64,000 bases of DNA from Pseudomonas violetae (GTDB lineage: Bacteria; Pseudomonadota; Gammaproteobacteria; Pseudomonadales; Pseudomonadaceae), in the NCBI RefSeq assembly GCF_023072615.1, contig NZ_JAKNRW010000006.1:62001-126000 (forward strand). The letters run 5' to 3'. How positions within the stretch are numbered: position 1 is the first letter of the stretch; each line of letters opens with the position of its first letter. The notes under the pieces were generated by a model. The model was not told where the DNA came from. It saw only the letters and a program-made list of their open reading frames with translations, and made no database searches. Made by a program: the position numbers and the translations under genes. This document shows, one piece after another, positions 39,347 through 46,531 of this stretch.

Positions 39347-39368
39347 TACAAAGTCATCGGTGATTGTA
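39347..39368. promoter_or_regulatory. Inverted TACA-N14-TGTA half-sites upstream of the PilZ-like gene
   Basis: TACA (39347-39350) and TGTA (39365-39368) face each other 22-43 bases before the PilZ-like start. The arrangement is like the PplR1 site of P. putida but the spacer is 14 rather than 12 bases and the flanking bases differ, so this is only a candidate. Confidence 0.25.
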
Positions 39369-39397
39369 GTTAATGACAATTAATTCGCCTTTTTGTT

Positions 39398-39856
39398 TTA
39401 ACCGTTCGTCGCTTTCAGCGCCGCAAGCTCGGCCTGGACTTCAGCCAGTTTTGCCTCAAGCTGGGTAACTCGCTGCTCTGCCTTGACCTGGGCGCTGACA
39501 TCTTTTTGCACTCCAACGAAGTAAGTTATCCCGTCGCTCTCGTTTTTTACCGTGGAAAGCGACAGCTCGTTCCAGAATGGCGTGCCGTCCTTGCGGTAAT
39601 TACGCAGGATTTCCCGGCATGAGCCCCCGCTGCTCAAGGCCTCGCGGATGACCGCCAATGCCTCTTGGTCCCGGTCTCCGGACTGCAGGAAGCGGCAATC
39701 CTGGTACAGGATTTCCTCGCTGGTGTAGCCCGTCAGGCGTTCAAATGCCGGGTTCACATAAATCAGGATGTTTTCTAGCTCGCCTTCTTTTTCGGCAATT
39801 ACGATGCCGTCGTTGGAAGCGTTGATGACCAGTTGCAGCAGCTGCGCGTTGATCAT
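39398..39856 (-). CDS. Short LOV blue-light photoreceptor (PpSB-LOV-like)
   Basis: A 152-residue single LOV domain with short flanking helices, like PpSB1-LOV and PpSB2-LOV of P. putida, which bind FMN and sense blue light. The photoactive cysteine is Cys54 in YQDCRFLQ; YVNPAFERLTGY, NYRKDGTPFWNELSL and the Gln of YFVGVQKDVS, which senses FMN photochemistry, are all in place. A C-terminal amphipathic coiled coil (about 122-148, EQRVTQLEAKLAEVQAELAALK) provides dimerisation. No output domain is present, so it must act through a partner, most likely the LitR-like regulator close by. Confidence 0.92.
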   Translation of the reverse strand: MINAQLLQLVINASNDGIVIAEKEGELENILIYVNPAFERLTGYTSEEILYQDCRFLQSGDRDQEALAVIREALSSGGSCREILRNYRKDGTPFWNELSLSTVKNESDGITYFVGVQKDVSAQVKAEQRVTQLEAKLAEVQAELAALKATNG

Positions 39857-39959
39857 TGGAGAATCCTTTCCTGTTTGATTGACCTTCGCATTCTAAAAGA
39901 AACCATCAGAGGGCTGCTGTTAATATCCTCCTTATTTACTCAGCATTAGGATCAGATTG

Positions 39960-40415
39960 ATGAAAGTCGCCATTTTTTCCGGCTCGGTTTACGGTTCTGC
40001 CGAAGAAGTCGCCCGTCACGCGGCAAGCATTTTGAAGGACGCCGGGTTCGAGGCCTGGCACAACCCTCGGGCGACGCTTGCGGATGCTCAGGCTTTTGGT
40101 CCTGAAGCCTTGCTCGCAGTGACCTCGACCACCGGCATGGGCGAGTTGCCAGACAACCTTCAGGCGTTGTATTTCGACATTCGCGACCAGTTGCCGGCAG
40201 CCTGGCGCGGTCTGCCGGGTGCCGTCATCGGCCTGGGCGACGCGAGCTATGGCGACACCTTTTGCGGCGGCGGTGAGCTGATGCGTGAATTGTTTGGCGA
40301 GCTTGGCGTTCGTGAAGTACTACCGATGCTGCGCCTGGACGCCAGCGAAAGCGTGACCCCGGAAACCGATGCCGAGCCCTGGCTGGCACAACTGGTGAAA
40401 GCGTTGCGTAACTGA
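39960..40415 (+). CDS. MioC-like flavodoxin
   Basis: A 151-residue FMN-binding flavodoxin of the MioC/YqcA type, an electron carrier. FMN phosphate loop SGSVYGSAEEVARHAA (9-24), the TSTTGMGELPDN loop and GLGDASYGDTFCGGG are visible. The real start is the ATG at 39960 (AGGA 8 bases before); an in-frame TTG lies just upstream. It is divergent from the LOV gene with 103 bases between. Whether it serves the pterin or the light system is unknown. Confidence 0.9.
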   Translation: MKVAIFSGSVYGSAEEVARHAASILKDAGFEAWHNPRATLADAQAFGPEALLAVTSTTGMGELPDNLQALYFDIRDQLPAAWRGLPGAVIGLGDASYGDTFCGGGELMRELFGELGVREVLPMLRLDASESVTPETDAEPWLAQLVKALRN

Positions 40416-40517
40416 CTCGCACGGCCATCAAGCTGGCTGCCAATGCAACTACGCGAACCCTGGAGGCTGACTAGACTGCTGTTACGTGAAAAACAATAAG
40501 AACAGGAGTTCCTTGTC

Positions 40518-41300
40518 GTGAGCGTAGTCCCCGTCTTGCCATCACCTAACGTCGAAGATCAGGTCAGCGCCGCCGAATGGCAGGCTCGCGTTGATCTGGC
40601 CGCCTGCTATCGCCTGGTCGCCCAGCATGGCTGGGACGACCTGATCTTCACACACATTTCGGCCAAGGTACCTGGCACCGATGACTTCCTGATCAACCCC
40701 TATGGACTGATGTTTCACGAAATCACGGCATCGAGCCTGGTCAAAGTCGATCAGGCCGGCAACAAGTTGATGGACAGTCCCTACGAGATCAATCCTGCGG
40801 GGTACACCATCCATAGCGCCGTGCACGAAGTGCGTCACGACGTGGTTTGCGTGCTGCACACCCATACGGCGGCCGGTGTCGCGGTGTCGGCACAAAAGCA
40901 GGGCGTTTTGCCAATCAGCCAGCAGTCGCTGTTCGTCTTGTCCAGCTTGGGCTATCACGCCTACGAAGGTGTTGCGCTCAATCATGAGGAGAAAGCGCGA
41001 CTGCAAGCCGACCTTGGTCAGAACAACTTCCTGATGCTGCATAACCACGGTCTGCTGACCTGCGGCAGCAGCATCGCCGATACATTTCTGATGATGTTCA
41101 TCTTCCAGCGAGCCTGCGATATCCAGGTGCTGGCGCAAAACGGTGGTGCCGAGTTGATCGCCATCGAGCCGCAGATTCTGGCAGGTGCCAAGGCGATGAT
41201 TGCGGGCGTGACCAACAGTGCTCAAGGGATGGGTGGAGCACTGGCCTGGCCAGCGTTGCTGCGCAAACTCGATCAACTCGACCCGGGGTATAAACTCTGA
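40518..41300 (+). CDS. Class II aldolase/adducin family protein
   Basis: A 260-residue zinc-dependent aldolase-type protein. It begins at a GTG preceded by AGGAG. Features: LAACYRLVAQHGWDDLIFTHISAKVPG, the histidine pair VLHTHTAAGVAVSAQ and LMLHNHGLLTCGSSIADTF, which would bind the metal. The family includes fuculose-phosphate aldolases and adducin-like proteins of unknown substrate. Its stop overlaps the ATG of the next gene by one base, so the two are translated together. Confidence 0.85.
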   Translation: MSVVPVLPSPNVEDQVSAAEWQARVDLAACYRLVAQHGWDDLIFTHISAKVPGTDDFLINPYGLMFHEITASSLVKVDQAGNKLMDSPYEINPAGYTIHSAVHEVRHDVVCVLHTHTAAGVAVSAQKQGVLPISQQSLFVLSSLGYHAYEGVALNHEEKARLQADLGQNNFLMLHNHGLLTCGSSIADTFLMMFIFQRACDIQVLAQNGGAELIAIEPQILAGAKAMIAGVTNSAQGMGGALAWPALLRKLDQLDPGYKL

Positions 41301-42202
41301 TGCAACTCGCCGAGATCCCCCTTTGTGTCTGGCGCAAACGCGGCCAGACGTTTGATTTTCGTGGCCAGCACATCCGTTATTGGACGGCGGGACAGGGTGA
41401 ACCGTTGCTACTCATCCATGGTTTTCCGACGGCCAGTTGGGATTGGCATTTCCTGTGGCAGCCACTGGCGCAGCGTTACCGGGTGATTGCCTGCGACATG
41501 CTCGGTTTCGGCGATTCCGCCAAGCCGAGCCAGCATGAGTACAGCCTGCTGGAACAAGCCGATTTACAGCAGGCACTGCTGGCGCATTTGCAGGTGGCAG
41601 ATCCGGTGCATGTACTCGCCCACGACTATGGTGACAGCGTTGCCCAGGAGTTGTTGGCCCGGCACCACGAAACACGCATTGAGCTGGCCAGTTGCGTATT
41701 TCTCAACGGTGGTCTGTTTCCTGAAACCCATCGCGCGTTACTGGTGCAGAAACTGCTACTTAGTCCACTGGGCTGGATGATCGGGCGGGCCTTTAATCGG
41801 GACGCGCTGGTGAAAAGCTTCCGGCATGTCTTCGGTCCGTACAGTCGCCCAAGCGAGAGCGAGATGGACGACTTCTGGAGCTTGGTGGAAAGCAACCATG
41901 GCCCGCGCATCATGCACAAACTGATTGGCTACATTCCCGAGCGACGGGCCCAGCGTGATCGCTGGGTGGCCGCCATGCAACGAAACGAAGTGCCGATGCG
42001 GGTGATTGATGGCGAGGCCGATCCGATTTCCGGCGGGCACATGGTCGAACGTTATCGCAAGTTGATGCCCAACCCCGACACGGTGTTGTTGTCCGGTATT
42101 GGCCACTACCCACAGATTGAAGCGCCTGCGCAGGTGCTCAAGCATTACCTGGAATTCCGAGAAAATTGCGTGCTACTGCCGCGCAAGGTGGCGTGTTCGT
42201 GA
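41300..42202 (+). CDS. Alpha/beta hydrolase with aspartate nucleophile
   Basis: A 300-residue alpha/beta-hydrolase fold protein. The nucleophile elbow reads HDYGDS with Asp109, the type found in haloalkane dehalogenases and epoxide hydrolases rather than the GxSxG of esterases. The oxyanion motif is LLIHGFPTASWDW, the general-base His lies in GIGHYPQIEAP near residue 273. It is translationally coupled to the preceding class II aldolase. It is therefore predicted to act on an epoxide, halide or C-C bond; the substrate is unknown. Confidence 0.85.
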   Translation: MQLAEIPLCVWRKRGQTFDFRGQHIRYWTAGQGEPLLLIHGFPTASWDWHFLWQPLAQRYRVIACDMLGFGDSAKPSQHEYSLLEQADLQQALLAHLQVADPVHVLAHDYGDSVAQELLARHHETRIELASCVFLNGGLFPETHRALLVQKLLLSPLGWMIGRAFNRDALVKSFRHVFGPYSRPSESEMDDFWSLVESNHGPRIMHKLIGYIPERRAQRDRWVAAMQRNEVPMRVIDGEADPISGGHMVERYRKLMPNPDTVLLSGIGHYPQIEAPAQVLKHYLEFRENCVLLPRKVACS

Positions 42203-42233
42203 CTCTGTTGAAAAATTCGCAGCCCGCGCCCCT

Positions 42234-42261
42234 TTAGGAGCTGCCGAAGGCTGCGATCTTT
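42234..42261. repeat. REP element of a third family
   Basis: TAGGAGCTGCCGAAGGCTGCGATCTTT matches the AGCTGCCGAAGGCTGCGA type REP common in Pseudomonas, here as a single copy. It lies between the hydrolase and SDR genes. Confidence 0.75.
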
Positions 42262-42376
42262 CACGCATCATCCCCCTGCCTTATCGAGCACCATTCAGCC
42301 CCAGCCGTTTCATTGTGACCCGCAGCCCCGTGCCTGACACTCGGACTCATGTCCCCTTGGCCTGGAGTTGTCCCCC

Positions 42377-43288
42377 ATGAGTGAGTCTGTGCGCTTCGAA
42401 GATAAAGTCGTGATCATCACCGGTGCCGGCGGTGGCCTCGGTCGCGCCCATGCGCTGCTGTTCGCCAGGCAGGGCGCGAAAGTTCTGGTCAACGACTTGG
42501 GCGGTTCGGCCCAGGGGGAGGGCGCTAACGCTTCGGCAGCTGATCGAGTGGTCGCGCAAATTCGCGAAGCAGGCGGCATCGCCGAAGCCAACCACGACTC
42601 CGTTACCGACGGCGACAAAATCGTCCAGCACGCCATGGACGCCTTCGGCCGGGTCGATGTAGTCGTCAATAACGCCGGGATCCTGCGCGACAAAACCTTC
42701 CACAAAATGGAAGACGCCGATTGGGACCTGGTCTACCGCGTCCACGTCGAAGGTGCCTACAAAGTAACCCGCGCCGCCTGGCCGCACATGCGCGAGCAAA
42801 ACTACGGCCGGGTGATCTTCACCGCGTCGACTTCCGGCATCTACGGCAACTTCGGCCAGTCCAACTACGGCATGGCCAAACTCGGCCTCTATGGCCTGAC
42901 CCGCACTCTGGCCATTGAAGGTCGCAAGAACAACATCCTGGTCAACGCCATCGCCCCCACCGGCGGCACCCGCATGACCGAAGGCCTGATTCCGCCGCAA
43001 GTGTTCGAACAACTCAAGCCGGAACTGGTCAGCCCGCTGGTGGTGTACCTCGCCAGTGAAAACTGCCAGGAGACTTCGGGACTGTTCGAGGTAGGTGGCG
43101 GCTGGATGGGCAAGGTCCGCTGGGAACGCAGCCTGGGCGCCGGGTTTGATCCGCGGGTCGGATTCTCGCCGGAAGAGGTGGCGGCTAATTGGCAGCAGAT
43201 TTGTGATTTCGAGGGGGCGGCGCATCCAAAAGATAATATTGAGGCGCTGAAAGAGATGATGGGGAATCTGCAGAAGTATTCGTTGTAA
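42377..43288 (+). CDS. Short-chain dehydrogenase (3-hydroxyacyl-CoA / hydroxysteroid type)
   Basis: A 303-residue classical SDR resembling the dehydrogenase domain of peroxisomal multifunctional enzyme 2 (17-beta-HSD type 4), which oxidises 3-hydroxyacyl-CoA. The NAD motif TGAGGGLGRAHA (15-26), NNAG and the catalytic Ser-Tyr-Lys (around Ser151, Tyr164 and Lys168 in STSGIYGNFGQSNYGMAK) are intact. The start at ATG 42377 follows GGAG; the TTG upstream is disregarded. The C-terminal extension (VGGGWMGKVRWERSLGAGF) fits this subfamily. No partner enzyme of beta-oxidation adjoins it. Confidence 0.88.
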   Translation: MSESVRFEDKVVIITGAGGGLGRAHALLFARQGAKVLVNDLGGSAQGEGANASAADRVVAQIREAGGIAEANHDSVTDGDKIVQHAMDAFGRVDVVVNNAGILRDKTFHKMEDADWDLVYRVHVEGAYKVTRAAWPHMREQNYGRVIFTASTSGIYGNFGQSNYGMAKLGLYGLTRTLAIEGRKNNILVNAIAPTGGTRMTEGLIPPQVFEQLKPELVSPLVVYLASENCQETSGLFEVGGGWMGKVRWERSLGAGFDPRVGFSPEEVAANWQQICDFEGAAHPKDNIEALKEMMGNLQKYSL

Positions 43289-43410
43289 GGAAGGTTCCGT
43301 TGTTGGCGTACATATCCGTTCCCGCAGGAAAGGATATGTACGTGGTCCAACGAAGCACATCAAAAAATTGCCACCTCGTTTTTCCCGTCAGCGCCTACAT
43401 AACGCCTCTT

Positions 43411-43599
43411 TTACTTTGCGCCGAAATATTTGCTGACCAGTGCTGCTAATCGAGCCGCAGTTGGCATGTCCATAATGCCGTCGTATTTGTCAGCTCGAAA
43501 GTGCAACTGAAAGGCGCGGATAAGTTGAAAATATCCTTGTTCATTAACCGCGCGCGAAGTGTCATATCCATAGGTTTTGAACAGTTGAAGCAGCTTTTG
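43411..43599 (-). pseudogene. Detached peptidoglycan-binding domain of the amidase (out of frame)
   Basis: Read from 43599 in the frame ending at a TAA at 43411, the minus strand encodes QKLLQLFKTYGYDTSRAV, then a PG-binding type stretch with IRAFQLHFRADKYDGIMD and ends LAALVSKYFGAK. This is the expected end of AmiD-type amidases. It is joined to the catalytic domain through a frame change near 43599-43602, and about 15 linker residues of the family are also missing, consistent with a small deletion that is not a multiple of three. Confidence 0.75.
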
Positions 43600-44120
43600 A
43601 ACCAGGCTCCTACGCCTTTCAAGTAAAGTAAATGCCAGGGAAACTTCGGCCCCGGATCGCTTTTCTGGAATGCGGCGTCCGAGTGACCCAAAACGTTGGT
43701 CGGGATGATGTCGGGATGCCGGGCGAGGATGTTTTGCGCCAGTGCTTCGACGGCGGTGATCTGCTCTGGATGATAGTCTGGAAAAATAAACTCTCCGTTC
43801 TCGAAAGAGGCAAGGTTTACAATCTCGATGCCAATTGAAGTGTCATTCAGGTTGCTTCTGTTTCCCCATTGGCTCACCCCCGCATGCCAGGCCCGCTTGG
43901 TCTCGTCAACCAGATTGAAAATCGCTTGGGTGGTATAACCGGCTTTAAGGTAGCTGGGGTCAGTAATATCGGGTATCAAATAATGGGCGCTGACTGCAGA
44001 GCCGGTCAGCGTAGAAATCGAACTTTTAAAGTATGCTGCAGTGTAATGAAACATTAAAAAGCGTGTCCTCTCGTTAAATCCATTAATGGAACGAAAGTCG
44101 TTATAAATAACAGGTTTCAT
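43446..44120 (-). CDS. N-acetylmuramoyl-L-alanine amidase, AmiD type, frameshifted C-terminus
   Basis: Amidase_2 (PGRP-like) zinc enzyme cleaving the bond between muramic acid and L-alanine. Catalytic domain residues 1-172 are complete: zinc ligands His25 (MFHYTA), His146 (LGHSD) and Asp155 (KSDPGPKFPW), plus EIVNL. After GVGAW the frame leaves the family: residues 174-224 are a frameshifted tail. The proper C-terminal peptidoglycan-binding domain continues in another frame (next entry). There is no signal peptide. Base composition is lower in GC than in the neighbours. As it stands, a truncated but perhaps active amidase. Confidence 0.85.
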   Translation of the reverse strand: MKPVIYNDFRSINGFNERTRFLMFHYTAAYFKSSISTLTGSAVSAHYLIPDITDPSYLKAGYTTQAIFNLVDETKRAWHAGVSQWGNRSNLNDTSIGIEIVNLASFENGEFIFPDYHPEQITAVEALAQNILARHPDIIPTNVLGHSDAAFQKSDPGPKFPWHLLYLKGVGAWFKSCFNCSKPMDMTLRARLMNKDIFNLSAPFSCTFELTNTTALWTCQLRLD

Positions 44121-44270
44121 GAAATGCCTCGCATTAATTAAGGTGGTGCCTGACGTTTGGGTGTCGGCCGTATTACCTTAATCGCAAGATCGCTTATTAT
44201 ATTTGCAGAGTGACGTAGGAAAGATCTGTAAAACTTGTAGGTGTCAGCTCGTCATATAAAAGTCCAACTA

Positions 44271-44299
44271 TAAAAAAGGCCGCTGCAAACGCAGCGGCC
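44271..44299 (-). terminator. Orphan leftward terminator
   Basis: On the minus strand GGCCGCTGC-GTTT-GCAGCGGCC is followed by TTTTTTATAG, a strong intrinsic terminator. There is no T run on the plus side. No known gene ends just upstream of it, so it marks a transcript from the 44300-44700 segment: either the unrecognised open frame or a small RNA. Confidence 0.75.
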
Positions 44300-44374
44300 A
44301 AAGTAAGACGTTCGATCAAGGAGCTACAAATCAACGTCTGTGTGCACAGTGCAATGAACCGAAGAGTCTTCAAT

Positions 44375-44698
44375 TCATCTGAATCCGGTCACTGATGAAG
44401 TGGATAAGAACACACCTTCATCGACCCGCGCCTCCAGCCCGTTCCCCTGAAAGCCCGTCCAGAATAAAGCCTTGTTCCCAAAGGAAAAATAGCGATTACA
44501 GGTATGCACTGTTGCAGCATTGGCAACAGTGCCGGCGTTATGCATCCACGTCCCTGATACCGCGCCATCCACCCCATCCATACCCTGTGCAAAGCCCTGT
44601 GTGCGCAAGCCAGTCATCCTTTGGAGCGACACCGCGAATACCTCCTTGGTGCGCTTATCGCCCTCGGTCGGCGGCAGTAGGGTGGGGCCTTCTGTCAC
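44375..44698 (-). other. Unrecognised 107-codon open frame before the orphan terminator
   Basis: The frame reads MTEGPTLLPPTEGDKRTKEV, and further SGTWMHNAGTVANAATVH, and ends SSVTGFR 76 bases before a terminator on its own strand. The GTW-type sequence with Asn/Thr/Ala is loosely reminiscent of the C-terminal end of phage tail-fibre proteins, but this is a weak resemblance. It overlaps the expected DUF1302 promoter. It could be a decayed gene end rather than a working gene. Confidence 0.25.
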
Positions 44699-44714
44699 TC
44701 ACCGGGGAAGACGC

Positions 44715-46508
44715 ATGACAAAAACAACAATGCGCGCCATCTTCAAGCCGCAGGCTCTGGCCGCTGCGGTGGCCTTGGGTTGCTGTGCCCAGGCGCAGGC
44801 GGTTTCGTTCAATATTGGGGAAATCGAGGGCACCTTCGATTCTTCGTTGTCGGTTGGCGCGAGCTGGGGCATGCGTGATGCCGAGAAATCGCTGGTGGGC
44901 ACCGTTAACGGTGGGACAGGTCAGGCATCCACAGGGGATGACGGTCGCTTGAACTTCAAGAAGGGCGAGACCTTTTCGAAGATCTTCAAGGGTATCCATG
45001 ACCTCGAACTCAAGTACGGCGACACCGGTGTCTTTGTCCGCGGCAAGTACTGGTATGACTTCGAGCTGAAGGACGAAGACCGTCCGTTCAAACCCATCAG
45101 TGATCACAATCGCAAGGAAGGCTCGAAGTCCGCCGGGGCGCAGGTTCTCGACGCCTTTGTTTATCACAACTATTCCATCGCCGATCTGCCGGGCACGGTG
45201 CGCGCGGGTAAACAGGTGGTCAGTTGGGGGGAGAGTACGTTCATCGGCAACTCGATCAACAGCATCAACCCAGTGGACGTCTCCGCGTTTCGCCGTCCTG
45301 GTGCCGAGATCAAGGAAGGCCTGATTCCGGTCAACATGCTGTTTGCTTCCCAAGGCCTCACCGACAAACTCACTGTTGAAGGTTTCTACCAGCTGGAGTG
45401 GGACCAGACGGTTCTCGATAACTGCGGGACCTTTTTCGGCGGTGACGTGGCGGCGGATGGTTGCACCAAGGGTTACACAGTCGCCAGCCCGGCGATTGCC
45501 CCCTTGCAGCCGATCGCTGCGGCATTCGGCCAGGGCTTTGAAGTCACCCGCGAAGGCGTGGTGGTGCCCCGGGGCGGTGATCGCGATGCGCGAGATTCCG
45601 GGCAGTGGGGCACGGCGTTGCGCTGGCTGGGGGATGACACCGAGTACGGCCTGTACTTCATGAATTATCACAGTCGCTCGCCAAACGTCGGCACCACCAC
45701 CGCTGGCCTGGGTACGCTGGCCGCGCTTCCCGGGATCGTGAGCACTGCCAACGCTATCGCCCCAGGGACCGGTGCTGCCTTGGCGCAAAGCGTGATGCTC
45801 GGTCGCGGGCAGTATTACCTCGAATACCCCGAGGACATCCGCCTGTATGGAGCGAGTTTCTCCACCACATTGCCCACGGGCACTGCGTGGACCGGCGAGA
45901 TCAGCTACCGACCCAACGCGCCGGTGCAGATCAACAGCACCGACCTGACCCTGGCCATGCTCAATCCGATTGCAGGGGGCGCGGCTTCACCTATCGCCTC
46001 AGCGCCTGGTGCGGACAACAAGGGGTATCGACGCAAGGAAATAACCCAGGTACAGAGCACCCTGACGCATTTCATTGATCAGGTCGCGGGCGCCGATCGC
46101 CTGACCCTGGTGGGCGAGGCGGCAGTGGTTCACGTGGGCGGTCTTGAGGCGCGATCCAAACTGCGTTATGGCCGCGATTCGGTGTACGGCCAGTACGGTT
46201 TCAAAGGTGACACCGATGGTTTTGTGACCTCGACGTCCTGGGGCTATCGCGCTCGCGCCATCCTTGACTACAACAACGTGATCGCCGGCATCAACTTCAA
46301 ACCCAATCTGTCCTGGTCCCACGACGTTTCCGGTTATGGCCCCAACGGGTTGTTCAACGAAGGCGCCAAAGCCATGAGCGTCGGCGTCGATGCGGATTAC
46401 CGCAACACCTACACCGCGAGCCTCAGTTACACCGATTTCTTCGGTGGGGACTACAACACCCTGGAAGACCGTGACTTCCTGGCGTTGAGCTTTGGCGTGA
46501 ATTTCTGA
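44715..46508 (+). CDS. DUF1302 family outer-membrane protein
   Basis: A 597-residue protein with an N-terminal signal peptide (about 1-33, CAQAQAVSF at the cleavage region) and the DUF1302 domain: FNIGEIEGTFDSSLSVGASWGMRD near the start, alternating beta-strands, and an aromatic C-terminus GVNF typical of outer-membrane barrels. Such proteins are found with DUF1329 partners beside lipid or aromatic/steroid transport genes; their job is not settled. The start at 44715 (MTKTTMRAIFK) is chosen since the 65 upstream codons have no signal and lie in the leader. It is 14-23 bases before the DUF1329 gene. Confidence 0.88.
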   Translation: MTKTTMRAIFKPQALAAAVALGCCAQAQAVSFNIGEIEGTFDSSLSVGASWGMRDAEKSLVGTVNGGTGQASTGDDGRLNFKKGETFSKIFKGIHDLELKYGDTGVFVRGKYWYDFELKDEDRPFKPISDHNRKEGSKSAGAQVLDAFVYHNYSIADLPGTVRAGKQVVSWGESTFIGNSINSINPVDVSAFRRPGAEIKEGLIPVNMLFASQGLTDKLTVEGFYQLEWDQTVLDNCGTFFGGDVAADGCTKGYTVASPAIAPLQPIAAAFGQGFEVTREGVVVPRGGDRDARDSGQWGTALRWLGDDTEYGLYFMNYHSRSPNVGTTTAGLGTLAALPGIVSTANAIAPGTGAALAQSVMLGRGQYYLEYPEDIRLYGASFSTTLPTGTAWTGEISYRPNAPVQINSTDLTLAMLNPIAGGAASPIASAPGADNKGYRRKEITQVQSTLTHFIDQVAGADRLTLVGEAAVVHVGGLEARSKLRYGRDSVYGQYGFKGDTDGFVTSTSWGYRARAILDYNNVIAGINFKPNLSWSHDVSGYGPNGLFNEGAKAMSVGVDADYRNTYTASLSYTDFFGGDYNTLEDRDFLALSFGVNF

Positions 46509-46531
46509 TCTGGCTGAGAAGGATGATGGTT

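Larger units (their letters stand above)
44121..44714. other. AT-richer region between the amidase and DUF1302 genes
   Basis: 594 bases. It includes the amidase promoter side (44121-44270), a minus-strand terminator at 44271-44299, and a minus-strand open frame of 107 codons (44375-44698) that I do not recognise. The DUF1302 promoter and its ribosome site (GGGGAAG) must lie at the right end. No other element is evident. Confidence 0.4.

Noticed and set aside
43411..44714. Intact prophage remnant with lysis gene
   Set aside because: The amidase is of the chromosomal AmiD type and no integrase, capsid, tail or attachment site can be recognised.
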